Assembly (NCBI GenBank): GCA_022560025.1
Contig: JAFISE010000077.1
Span: 1-64,000 of the forward strand
DNA from: Stagonosporopsis chrysanthemi
Taxonomy: Eukaryota > Ascomycota > Dothideomycetes > Pleosporales > Didymellaceae
Direction: 5' to 3'
Length of the DNA: 64,000 nt
The notes beneath the pieces are model-generated. The model was not told the origin of the DNA and made no database searches. It saw only the letters and a list, made by a program, of their open reading frames with translations. Made by a program: the position numbers and the translations under genes. Of this stretch, positions 53,691 to 64,000 are shown one piece after another (position 1 is the first letter of the stretch; every line of letters starts with the position of its first letter).

Positions 53691-56600
53691 GCGCATTGTA
53701 GGTTCAAGGCCCCTTGTGCGTCTATAGTGACCATGGCGACTTGCTTGTAGCCCAGGCGTTTTTCACATCGTGTGTGAAGGACGCAACCAGGTCCATGGCA
53801 GAGCGACCCGGTGGACTTACATACGGTTGGTCGGAGGGACCATATCCGTGGTAAGCCTGATATGCCAAAGCAGCTAGGTGCAGCGATAAACTTTTATCTT
53901 GGAAAGGGTCGATCCACCAGTATCTCCGGCGCTTGCGCGTAGATGCAATGCACTGTAGTCTCCGCACTGCAAGAGCATTGAGTTGTTGGCCGAAGCCGGG
54001 ATAGGTGACCGTGGGTAGAGTGGCCTGGTGGACAGCTGAAGCAGACAAAACCCGTTTGGGTGTAGCAGATGTAACAATTAAAAGAAACCATACTTGGCCT
54101 GTGACACCAAGGTCAACACTTGCGGTGCCCCAAAGGAATAGCGGGCACGAATCCTCCTGGTGAGGGTCGCACAGATGATCTGCTGGCACTGCAAGTGAAG
54201 GGCGATGATGAAAGGGTTTACTGTGATGTTCTTGTGTCAATCAACTGCCGGAAGCCTCAGAAGCCCCTTAGCGGCGTGGTAGACGGGTACTTGCAGAGGG
54301 CCGGCTATTTGTGCACGGTCGGTGTCCGCCAGGCACGTTTCAGGTGCTGGCGGTGATGGCCCGACGGCACGGCGCGGGGTGCCTCGTACCTGTTGAACCC
54401 TAGTAAAGAACAAGCCCCGGGGAAATATCAAACTGTCCTGCCGAGCATTGATGATACCGGAAGACTGTGAAGGGTAAATTCCCGGCAGAATCAGACGAGT
54501 GAACAAGAATGCTTCGATGTGAACCACGGACACGACAGGCTTCGGCTCATTGTGTATGGCGAACCAAGTTGGGCAGTCACAACAGCTCGCATCTCGTTTC
54601 GAATAAGCGTTGAAGGGAACGGTATGCCACTAAGACAAGCGTGAAGTCGAAAGTAGTACCACTCCAGCGGCAAGAACTTGGAACGCGATGGAGAGACGAC
54701 AACTGAAGTAAGTATGTCTGCTGGCTAACCGCTATTGAAGCTCAGACTTGCATCGTGGCTTGTCCTGCGATTGCTCGACGATTCAAAGTGGTGACGTGAT
54801 CGAAATGGACAAGTTGTAGCGAGAGGCGGTCGTGAGAGAAAATGTTCAAGGCCAGGGATATTCTGCAGCTGCTGAGGGTCCTGTCACTTTATTGGGCGCG
54901 GAGATTGTGACCATACGGCGAGGGCGGTATCCCCCTGTGCGCTATCGGGCAGGGCTGCATGGCGCCCACATCGTCATCCGGCCGTTTCTTTTGCTTCGGA
55001 CCGCCGTGCAGGGATTGAGAACGTGATGACCGTTTGCCGACCCTGACACCGCCCAAGAGGGGATTCTACATAGCACGGTGCGCGAGAGCGCTGGGGAGAC
55101 GATGGCCCTGCTTCTGGGCAGTGGGGCGGCTGATGGGTGAGCAGCACAGCAACACAGCAACACAGCCGCAGCCAAACCGCCAATGCTCCCGTTTGGGCCA
55201 AGAGCCTCCAGCGCGACGACATCAGCATTCTAAGAATACTGCTGTCGCCTGTTTCGATTAGACCGCTGGAGAGAGCCGGCTGCTGGTGCAAGGGACGCGT
55301 CTGTCTGGCGGTGCAGCGCTGTGTGGAGCTATGGACCATAGACCATGGCCACTGCCGTGTGGAGTAAGTAGGGACGGGAGCGCCGCCGCTGGTCGGGCGG
55401 ACGAGACAGCCTCATCTCCCTCGCGGCTGCCGACATACAGCAGGTCATTGCTTCTGCGAGCGCCATGCCGACGTGGCTGTTACATGCAAACAGTCCATCC
55501 GCGGGTGGCAGGTGCGATGCGCGAGCGAGGGAAAGAGCGTGCTGCACGGAGCAGGGGCGCGTTCTTGCCGTGGCATGGTCGCCTCTGCGGCGATTGAAAC
55601 GCGCCCACGTAGGACAGACACGGCTCCCTTTGCTGGCGGACCGCCATCGTCATCGCAGCACTCGCGGACGACGCTGCGCTGTGCCTGGCGGAGGCTGGAG
55701 GGCGTGGCTTTTGGGCGATGCGCAGGCGGCGACAGGGATGGGGATTAAGGTTAGCTGCAAGCCACGCCAGGAATAGCAGCCCGATCACTCGCTTGTGCCG
55801 TCCAAGCCCTTCTCGCTGCTCACCACACTCCATCTGATGTCTCCCTTCACACCGCGCAGCCAGCGTCACGGCGCTCCGATGGGGCGCTGCGCCCGGATGC
55901 CGTGCATTGGCTGCCATGAGCAGCCCGTCTTCCGTCATCTCGGCGGCCACTCAGTGCCCGCGCGCCCGTGCAGCTCCCACCTGGCTGGAGGCTCGCGGCG
56001 ACCCTGACAGATGTCGCTGCCAGCTGTCGTGTAGACGCTGCTTGGGTCTTCTAAGCTGGCGTCCTGTGTATATTATCGTCAAGGCTGCTGCCGCGCTGCG
56101 CATTCGCAGTCTTTCCATGTTCAGCCCTCTCCACTCCGTCCAAGCGTGCTCCTACACCGTCACCCCTCAGCCATAGCCCCCGCGCCTGCACTGCTCAGCT
56201 GTTCGCCAACACCGTGCCCGTTTGCAGACCCTTCACAATTACACTCCTCTCCACTGTTAACGCCTCACGGATTGTGTTTCGACGCACTGGCCCCGGCCCT
56301 CCGCATCCGCGCTGCCATCCATTGCAGAGGTCTTAGATTTCCATTACACGACTCAGGCACCGTCCGCCTTCAGACGATCCTTGGCCCATAGCTTCGCTGA
56401 GCTGGTGCCTGCATTCTGGAGCTGTCTTGCTTGCTCATCGCTCGCAGCCACAGCTGTCTGAGCACATTGGCCACCCACACGTCACCTTGAATCTCAGCTT
56501 ACTGTTCAGCTTGCCGCGCCGCGCCATCCCCGGCGAGCCTGCAGCGCACGAGATCCACGATAAAGCGTTGTTTTTGAGGCTAGCTCCGTCTGCCCACTGT

Positions 56601-57590
56601 AGACTAATCCGGTCATTCACGTTTGCCAGAGCTTGCACGACGTGGTGCTTAACGGCCGGAGATCAAGCAGTTCGAGGGGCGTGCTCCTGCACCTGCTGGC
56701 CTACTAGGGTACCACGTTGGTGGGTCCGGTAATCATCAAGAGTCAACCCGAACCTCCAGAGATCACTGTGCACGCTCGTCCTTGCATTGCCGCCTCTTTC
56801 GCATCCTCTTCACTGGCCAATCTCACCCCTTACCGCTGGCTTGGGTTGCGTCGTAGCCTTCACACCTACTGCACCTACCCGCCGGCAAAGATCGCCCACT
56901 GCACCGTCACCCCTTCATAATCTAGCTGTTTGTCTACCATACTGCACGGTAAGGCTGCCTGGCCCCTACACAACACTGGCCAGCCCACGGCCTTGTCTCG
57001 CGCTCTTTGTCTGCTATGTAAGTCACAACGGCTGTCACATCGAAATGCAGGTCATTTTATGCGACATTTGATGCTCAGGAACTCACTGTCATTTCAGGAC
57101 CTGGCATTTGCTCTGAATCAAGTTTCGCCCGCTACCAGCAACACGCTTTTTCTTCCCTGTTTCGGCACGTCAGATCTGTTGTGATCCAGGTTCTGACTAG
57201 GCGAAGAACAGAACTTGTCGTGTAGGACATCGACATTCAAAGTTCCCCTGATTCCCGGATGAATCGACCATTCAAACACCTCGGTCCTCTGTCTCTGCAT
57301 ATCCTTCTTCCGTCACCATCACTGGTCACAAGGCCCACTTCTAGTGTGCTTCAATCTCACTTCTATCGTTGTGCGTACGAGACGGCCAGGCGGCTCGTTG
57401 CAACAGTCTGTCACAGGATTACATTGTCTCTTCATCGGTGGTCACATCTGGTATTGTATTGCCAGACCTTGACAAGCATCCTGGTGCTGGTCAACACGGT
57501 ACCGAAAACCACAAGGATCACCATCGCATCCACTCCTAGAAGCTCTAGGAGACCGTCAAGCTGGCCTGCATCATCCAACCAAGCTATCAG

Positions 57591-57695
57591 GTACGACTCC
57601 TAGACTGATTGCCTTTGCACACGCAGCCTTGCCTGGTTTGCTATTGCCTAGGAATCTGCCACTATTGAGAAAATCGCTGACTCTGATTGGGACAG
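57591..57695 (+). other. medA: Possible intron in the 5' leader of medA
   Basis: A gtacga donor after aagctatcag at 57591 and an acceptor gattgggacag ending at 57695, with a ctgac branch-like word, would form a 105-bp intron just upstream of the medA coding exon. The upstream exon's frame is closed by a TAG, so the intron would be in untranslated leader. Confidence 0.35.
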
Positions 57696-57830
57696 TCTGA
57701 TAGCTTTGGTGCGCCCTTTTCTTCGAGAGGCATCGTATCGGACACTGAGCGATACCTGTCAAAGTACGGTGAAGGCTCAAGGAGCAGCCTTCCAGGGATA
57801 AGTTCTGCCTTAGGCAGCAGCGGATTGTCC

Positions 57831-60076
57831 ATGTCCGACTACGGCAAGAGTCAACATTATGTGTATGGTAAGTGACTTTATGCTCATCTGATGTTTTTGT
57901 GTGGCAACCATTACCCTTTTGGTCCGATGGCCCCTCTGGGTGGCCACGTGAGGTCCGTTAGCAGATTTACTGACCGCGCACCTACTAGACGCCGAAGCCA
58001 CAAGGTCGAATCAGGTTCCGGCCTATCCTGGTAATGCACAGCCATCATTCGCCTCCCCATTTACAGGTGCATCCACGCGTCCAGTCCATGAGCACTCGAG
58101 CGCAGATATGCCTTATATCCCTAGTTCGACGTACGAGTCACGCGGTCCGAACGACCTTTTACCCGCTGCCTCTTTTATCGATGCAAGGTCTCGTCATCCC
58201 GCCTCTCACATACCTAATGAAACGGAAATAACGGGCTTCGTTACGCCTACGCAAGGCACCGCTGGATCAACCGTCAGTCTACAACTCCGAACGAATTACG
58301 ATCTCGCTGCAGAGCAGTACACTTTCATATTCATGTTTGGCAAAAAGGCTTGCGTCGCAGACCTGCAGAAAGTGGACTACGACGATGACTGGTACAACTA
58401 CGTTCTAAACGTGCAGGTTCCACCTTTCCCTTTGACAAATGACTGGAATCCGACTATGATGCTGAAGCTACAGATGGAGAAGGATGGCCATCTCCGCCAC
58501 CAGACAGACGCTGGCAAGTTCACGTACACCGACATGTCCCCCAATCTTGCGTATCAGTCCGCTTCCGAATACCCGAAAAAGCGCAAGTTCTCTCTGGATT
58601 TCGCAGATGATGAAGACTTCGACACGATAGCTGCAAAGCGTCAGAACACACAACGCTTTCAAGCAAAGCCGCGTTCTCTGTCTGCTGCCTACTCGACGGC
58701 ACAGCTGTCGCCTTTGCCAGCGCAATCTTCGCTCGCCGGTGGATTTGGCCATACTGGAGCGTACGACATGAACAGAAGCAGCGCCTACTCCTCTCAACTA
58801 TCCCACAAAGGCTTGTATGCGGTGCCAAGCATGGGACCAGGCGACTTGAAGCCTCCCCAGATGTCGCCTGGTCTGCAATCGTACAGTCACTACGGTTCCC
58901 TTGCGCAGCCTAGCCGGAGCCCAGGGTCCATGGCGGCAACACCGGCAGGTCTATCGGTACTGCCATCCCCATCCAGTGTTCCTGCCCCTACTTTGGTTCG
59001 AGCAACCATTGCACAAAGCGGAGGTGGTTCGAACGGTCAGCCATTTAATCCGTACTCGATGTACCAGACAAAAGCGATTCTGAAGATCGACGGTGATCTT
59101 GACAAGATGACCGAAGAGTGGTCGCAAGTGGAGGTTGACGCTAAACGCCGACTTGTGCAGTTCGAACGATCACAACATGGCAGTACGATTTCGACCACGT
59201 TTGCGCCAGTCACACCAGAAGCTCGTCCAGCAAAGAGCATCTGCGTCAGCTGTATTTGGTGGGAAGAGAAGGACGAATACTACATCACAAGCGTGGACAC
59301 AATCTTCCTTCTGGAACAGCTGGTCAATGTGCGCTTTACTGTCGAGGAAAAGAACCGCATCCGCCGCAATCTGGAAGGGTTCCGACCGCTTACAGTATCC
59401 AAGGCCAAAGCGGATAGCGAAGAATTCTTTAAGGTTATCATGGGATTTCCTACCCCCAAACCGCGCAACATCGAGAAGGACGTGAAGGTTTTTGCCTGGA
59501 AAATACTCTCTCACGCATTGAAAAAGATCATAAGCAAATACGTAAGTCGCTTATTGAGGATGCACAGGATGCAATTAATAACTCGCACAGTCTGCAAGCT
59601 ATGCCTCAACAGCCGGAGCGGGATCGCTCCCTATTGCTTCGACATCGTCTTACGGTTCGACTGGGCTTGCATATGCGTCTGGCAGTATGCATCGACATAC
59701 TCCGCCGCGATCGGCCGCTGCATCGATGGCCTCAGCCGCCTACACACCCAGCATGACTTCCACGAGCTTATCGCCTAACTTCAAGATGTCAGCAGGGTTC
59801 GAGGGATCATCTGGACATGGCATGCCGACCCCACAGAGGACACCATCCGTACAAAGTATGACTCAGTGGGGAGCTGGATCTCATCAGCTGTCGCACTACC
59901 CATCAACCCTGGCACAATCAGGACGCCCCTCTTGGGAGTATGGTTATCTTAGCAATCCCGTGGTAGCTGGAGTGCCAGCAGCACAAACCCTGCGATCAGA
60001 CGGTGCGCCGGATATCAGTCAGATGTCCACGGACGACGCTTACCAACAATATGGGCACCGCACAACGAGGGTGTAG
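57831..60076 (+). CDS. medA: Medusa (MedA/Acr1-type) developmental regulator
   Basis: Three exons (57831-57867, 57989-59541, 59591-60076) encode 691 residues in phase. MedA proteins are fungal nuclear regulators that control conidiophore development, and in some species adherence, biofilm and virulence. The N-terminal region has the family segment ITGFVTPTQGTAGSTVSLQL then FIFMFGKKAC. A Ser/Pro-rich stretch contains the probable nuclear signal PKKRKF. The highly conserved C-terminal block begins FNPYSMYQTKAILKIDGDLD, continues CVSCIWWEEKDEYYITSVD and VEEKNRIRRNLEGF, and ends KDVKVFAWKILSHALKKI. A Ser/Thr/Pro-rich tail follows. Exon 1 is only 37 bases; the frame is open upstream to 57696 but has no earlier ATG, so 57831 is the best start. 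A long GC-rich upstream region precedes it. Confidence 0.93.
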
Positions 60077-61355
60077 ATATTGAAGGTGGAGTATTTGGTG
60101 CACTGCGACTGATGTCACCATCAGCGGTGAGAAGGTGGGTGGGAATACGCGGCGGCTGACCCACCTATTCGATCATGCGGACCTTGGCGCTAACCACATC
60201 TGGACTCCCGCACACCACCACTTCATGTCGACATCGCCTTGTACGACGCGCAAATCACTCGAGGCTCGATGAACAAGTCCTCGCGACCGTGGTCAAGGCC
60301 CAGAATTTCCTTTTCCATTTCCAACATCTATACGGAGTTCAGGCGATCTCCTTCCTTCCTATCTACGGTCTCCACCTGGTCAGCATCATACACGAACGAT
60401 ACCCCGGAAGATGGCGTTTCGAGGCTCAACCTTTTTCTTCGCGGCATTTCTTATCAGGATCTTAAGCAATAGTACGGTCACGGCGCACGAGCTCCCAGCC
60501 TATGTGATACCGGCAGGCATCCACTTACGCGCAGGCTGCGCAGCAGGCTGGACATGAATTACATCATGGAGGTGTTTGACGGTGTTCCTTCAGGACCTTA
60601 CTTACCTACCGTATGCACGGTTGGTCTCTGGCTTGTGTTTTGTTTCGTATTTCGGCGTGGCTTGTTGTGCATTTTCCCGGCTTCATTGCATATTTAGACC
60701 CCATCTGCATATCCTAGGGCGGTGGCACTTTTTCCTCGCAGCGAATGGATAGGCAGTCTTTCTTTTTTTCGTCGTGGCTACTGAGATTCCCCTTTCCTTA
60801 TAACATTGGTGGTACCGTAAATTTAATGCAAACTTGAGTTCTTTGACCTGTGGCGCTTGACTTGTCCATGGTAAAGCGTGCGTGCATGTGTTTTGCATCG
60901 ACTTCTTGACTGATGCCTGTGAACATGTTCGACATCTTGTTCTTTGCGTTTGTGTCACGGCGCTGCGTGTCTACAGCCACGGCCCGTGCCGCCGCAGGCA
61001 GCAGGCTGCGGACTGCGGACACCAACTAGCCTAGCGTGCCGACCTCTGTTATATTTGGAAAACTAGGCATCCTCGCTCAGACCGCCTCTCAAGTCGGGCG
61101 AGCGATGAGCTCCTGCCTGGTAAACGTTGATATGAGGCTGGGCAGCCAATGAGATGTTGTCAATGCTTCAAGACACAAACACAATCAAAAGGTACGAGTT
61201 CAAGACCATGTTACAAGGATGAATGCAAATACTGTACATATTATGACCTATGGAAATGAGGTCTTCGAAAACGCCATGTTATGCATGACTCTTACCCCAT
61301 CTAAAGAACGCCATAGCAATGAGTCAATGCAAGGCTACAATCGCCAACATCCACC
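60077..61355. other. Convergent intergenic region after medA
   Basis: 1.3 kb for the 3' untranslated regions of medA (+) and Csf1 (-). T-rich tracts near 60755-60775 could be 3'-end signals. No gene recognised. Confidence 0.5.
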
Positions 61356-64000
61356 TCAGCTGCTCCCTAAAATACGCTCGTAAGCGTCCTCCACCTCCCG
61401 CGCGACCTCCAGTAGTGAAACAATAACAATTTGGTGCGTGACATTCGGCAGCCTATCTCTATGCAGCCCGATCCATTCCAGTGGCGGCGTTGCCTCGCCC
61501 ATATCGCGCAGCTGCGGGGTATCGATGATCGGCGGCTCGAGAGGCGTGTACTCGTACTTGGACTGTGGGACGTTGACCACGGCTGTGATCTTTTCCTGAT
61601 CGGAGTCCGGGTTATCTGGATTGGGGCTTGTGGAGACAGACAGGGCGCGCTGACGATTGGCAGCGGTGTTTGTAGCAGTGACTTTCTGGTTCGCGTCGTC
61701 TGAAGAGGGCATGTCGAGGTTCTGCCCTGTGCTGATCTTAATGTTGGATTCCGGGAGGGGTTTGCCGAGACGGTTTGCAAGGGTGCGTGAGTGATTGGTC
61801 CACATCTGCCGAATATGACTGATACGCGAGTAGTTCCAGCCAACGTCGACTTTGCCCTCCAAGCTGCTTCTAAAGACGTAGTCGATGTGGTTATCGTTGG
61901 GAACTTGCCAGGTGTGCATCGTGGCTATTACCTTGGGCACGCGCAGGATCGTACCGCCACGTGCGGACCTCGCGGTTTCGACGATATCCTCTACCGTGAG
62001 ATCGGATATTGGTTTGGCTTTCTTGGGCGTGGGAATCGAAGATAGAGCGACCGATAGTTGGCCCAGAGTCATGCCGAGACTTGAGTGAATCTTGGAGGTT
62101 TCGAGTGCTACAGCGAAGCGTGCCTGCATATCTCCCGCCTCGAGCATCAATACAAGGTTATCGAGGAAGTGGCCTGGGTAGACGCCCAAGTTGACGGAGC
62201 GCAGAGTGACGACCACATCCGTGTGAAGGGAGATCGGAGCTTTGAAAGTATCGTCATCTTCCGTCTTGGCAGCAATCATGCTTTGGGAGGGGGAGCGACC
62301 GAAGGATTGCGAGACTGACGACTTTCGTCTGAGGTACTTCTCAATGTCTTTGAGCGACTGCATGTACGCTTGTTGGTTTTCTTGCACCAATCGCTCAATG
62401 GCCTGGTAAAGGGCAAGACCCTGTGCTGCGCTTGTAGCATGGCAGAAGACATGCACTTTGTCGCCGTCGAGAATGGCAACAAGACGATCTTGACCAGACT
62501 CATCGTCGCCGCGTACGTTGTACATCAGGAATTCGAAGTTGGCGATGTCGGCAACGGCAAAAGCTTGATAGTCGAAGCCTGATCTAACACGAAGTTGCTT
62601 AAAGCCAATCGACGCTTGAATCAGCGGGGTTGAGCGTGCGTCCGGTGATCGTTCAGGCCATCTGATAGACGTCCGAACTCTGACACCGGCCAGTTCTACA
62701 AAGCCACTGGTCCGACCAGTGCTCTCCAAGACTACCTTCTCAACACCGACACACAGATTTTGTTCCCAGTCAGTGCCCTTTGTCGACGACGCCCACATAT
62801 CATGTATATGAAGAGATGATTTGCCAATAGCTTGACCAAGATCCAGATCAACCTTGACGTCCGTGATCGCCACGTTGGCATTCCACGGGAAGGCTGTTGC
62901 GGCGGTGACTTGTTGGTAGCGTTGCATGAGGTATTCTTGTGGTTCGGGGTCTGGATTGACGTTCGTATCTGCAGGCTGCGACGACTGTCTTATCTCTGGC
63001 GGAATCCAAATTTCTCGGAAGAGCAAGAAGTCTTGCAGCTGTCGAGCGTTGATTTGCAGTGTCGTGGGGTTGACTTTCAATATAGCAGAGATGCCACTAG
63101 TGCCACTGAGGTGCTTGCTGTTCATCAGCGATAGGACTATCGAGTCAACGTCGAGGCAAAAAGTGGACTCGCGCGAGTACACATGCTGCACAGTGGCATT
63201 CAGCTTAGTGAAAGCGGCAGAAGCTGCGAAGAAGTGCCCGTGTTCCTGTGACTTGACACTATTGACCGTGACGTAGATATCTTCAAGCTTCGCAATCGCC
63301 GCAACACGGGCGATTGGCTGACAGCTGAGACTGAATTCTTGTTTGCAAATTCGGAGACCTAGATTAAGACTAGTACGACCTAAAAGTGCCGAGGGATCAG
63401 CGTTGATGATGTTGTTATCATCATCCAGCAATCTCACGGTAGGCTTGACTTGCATCTCGGCTTTCTCCTCTTGCGGCGATTCGGTGTCGTCGCTATCTTT
63501 GTCACGAACGACAGCTTTGATACTGTCCGATATATCGATGATAATGGGGACCACGGTCGGCAGCAAGGTGTTGCTGGATCCGTCTACGCGAAGTTCAGCA
63601 TTCAGTGAAGGATCCTGTCCCTCATCTTGATATTCGAGTCGAAGAGCGACACCAGGTGCTCGAAGGGCCAAGCTGCTTGTCGATCCGTCGCCAACGAACT
63701 GGCTGTATCTTCCCTTCTGTTGCGATCTATGTGATGCGCCTTGCGAAGATGGACCATCCCGGCCGTTGATGTGTACCACAGCTCCTGCAAAGTTTGCATC
63801 CACTGTCAGCGAAGACAATCGCTTGTTGCCAAACGGACTTTTCCTCTGCGCGCCGGACGTGGTAGGTGTGACGCTCCAATTTGCGGAAGACTTGCGGAAC
63901 TTTCTGCCTGCAAGTGCGATTGATCGCTCCAGCACATTCGCAGGGAGAATGAACTGGGAATCAAGCTGCAGATCCAAGGCTTTGCCAGCAGCGTGGAAGG
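61356..64000 (-). CDS. CSF1: Csf1-like bridge lipid-transfer protein, C-terminal part (cut by window edge)
   Basis: The frame runs open from the right edge to the stop at 61356, about 881 residues with no intron. Csf1 is a huge (about 2,900-residue) relative of Vps13/Atg2/BLTP proteins forming a groove that moves lipids between the ER and other membranes. The visible part is the C-terminal third: beta-rich repeating strands (LRLEYQDEG, LNLGLRICKQEF, ITDVKVDLDLGQAIG, VELAGVRVRTSIRWPE), a helical segment LVQENQQAYMQSLKDIEKYL, and the characteristic end PPLEWIGLHRDRLPNVTHQ, LLEVAREVEDAYERILG. The N-terminal membrane helix and chorein-like start lie outside the window. Identification rests mainly on the conserved C-terminus. 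The first residues listed here are not a real start. Confidence 0.9.
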   Translation of the reverse strand, partial: FHAAGKALDLQLDSQFILPANVLERSIALAGRKFRKSSANWSVTPTTSGAQRKSPFGNKRLSSLTVDANFAGAVVHINGRDGPSSQGASHRSQQKGRYSQFVGDGSTSSLALRAPGVALRLEYQDEGQDPSLNAELRVDGSSNTLLPTVVPIIIDISDSIKAVVRDKDSDDTESPQEEKAEMQVKPTVRLLDDDNNIINADPSALLGRTSLNLGLRICKQEFSLSCQPIARVAAIAKLEDIYVTVNSVKSQEHGHFFAASAAFTKLNATVQHVYSRESTFCLDVDSIVLSLMNSKHLSGTSGISAILKVNPTTLQINARQLQDFLLFREIWIPPEIRQSSQPADTNVNPDPEPQEYLMQRYQQVTAATAFPWNANVAITDVKVDLDLGQAIGKSSLHIHDMWASSTKGTDWEQNLCVGVEKVVLESTGRTSGFVELAGVRVRTSIRWPERSPDARSTPLIQASIGFKQLRVRSGFDYQAFAVADIANFEFLMYNVRGDDESGQDRLVAILDGDKVHVFCHATSAAQGLALYQAIERLVQENQQAYMQSLKDIEKYLRRKSSVSQSFGRSPSQSMIAAKTEDDDTFKAPISLHTDVVVTLRSVNLGVYPGHFLDNLVLMLEAGDMQARFAVALETSKIHSSLGMTLGQLSVALSSIPTPKKAKPISDLTVEDIVETARSARGGTILRVPKVIATMHTWQVPNDNHIDYVFRSSLEGKVDVGWNYSRISHIRQMWTNHSRTLANRLGKPLPESNIKISTGQNLDMPSSDDANQKVTATNTAANRQRALSVSTSPNPDNPDSDQEKITAVVNVPQSKYEYTPLEPPIIDTPQLRDMGEATPPLEWIGLHRDRLPNVTHQIVIVSLLEVAREVEDAYERILGSS

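Larger units (their letters stand above)
49822..57830. other. 8-kb gene-poor region with two A+T-rich islands and the medA upstream region
   Basis: No intact gene of a known family lies here. From about 50 to 54.5 kb the DNA is A+T-rich in patches, with two extreme islands annotated separately. From about 54.9 kb it returns to GC-rich, CT-containing DNA that probably serves as upstream control region and leader of medA. The only small candidate gene I can offer is the 83-residue frame at 52203. Confidence 0.6.

Noticed and set aside
53722..54240. Minus-strand frame containing RRYWWIDPF, briefly reminiscent of a HET (heterokaryon incompatibility) motif
   Set aside because: Only a few residues fit, the order of HET motifs is absent and the start is non-ATG.

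Overview
The window reads as nuclear DNA of a filamentous ascomycete (Pezizomycotina, most likely Dothideomycetes). Genes are compact and carry few short GT-AG introns, mostly 47-130 bp. Several genes belong to ascomycete families: a group III G-alpha subunit, the Medusa developmental regulator, Spc24, Spo7, Csf1 and a Cld1-type lipase. Two short islands are extremely A+T- and TpA-rich, as expected for repeat-induced point mutation of old transposons. There are no bacterial-style operons, rRNA genes or CRISPR arrays, and I recognised no tRNA gene by eye.

Layout, left to right. 0.4-1.8 kb: G-alpha subunit (+). 3.3-4.2 kb: F-box-like protein (-). 4.2-7.6 kb: no convincing gene. 7.6-8.0 kb: small Ser-rich protein (+). 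9.0-10.9 kb: ThDP-dependent enzyme (-). 11.4-12.5 kb: SET-domain protein with a signal-like N-terminus (+). 12.7-13.4 kb: broken sulfotransferase (-). 13.8-15.0 kb: TatD-type hydrolase (-). 15.4-17.3 kb: two single-pass membrane proteins (-, +). 17.4-18.0 kb: GFA zinc protein (-). 18.5-20.0 kb: ABHD12-like hydrolase (+). 20.9-21.3 kb: small membrane protein (+). 22.8-24.6 kb: Cld1-like mitochondrial lipase (+). 24.7-25.7 kb: a TGCA-word-rich repeat. 26.0-27.5 kb: Spo7 (-). 28.2-30.3 kb: secreted M6 metalloprotease (-). 30.9-31.9 kb: HSL-type hydrolase (-). 32.6-36.9 kb: giant coiled-coil protein (-). 38.6-40.2 kb: RNF126-type RING ligase (-). 41.0-42.6 kb: divergent FIS1 (-) and SPC24 (+). 43.1-48.0 kb: GYF-domain protein (-). 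49.4-49.8 kb: small Tyr/Arg/Ser-rich protein (+). 49.8-57.8 kb: gene-poor DNA with two A+T islands, then the long upstream region of medA. 57.8-60.1 kb: medA (+). 61.4 kb to the right edge: the C-terminal part of Csf1 (-).

The genes do not form a metabolic cluster. They are mostly conserved cellular genes: signalling (G-alpha, medA), mitochondria (Fis1, Cld1), lipid and membrane homeostasis (Spo7, Csf1, Cld1), chromosome segregation (Spc24) and protein turnover (RING, F-box). A few lineage-variable secreted or membrane proteins are interspersed. Exon models were built by hand from splice signals and checked for consistent reading phase across all exons, except where stated. I did not find a clearly new multi-gene system. 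The best leads are the inverted TGCA-word repeat, the 39-residue coiled-coil repeats, the putatively secreted SET protein and the decaying sulfotransferase.
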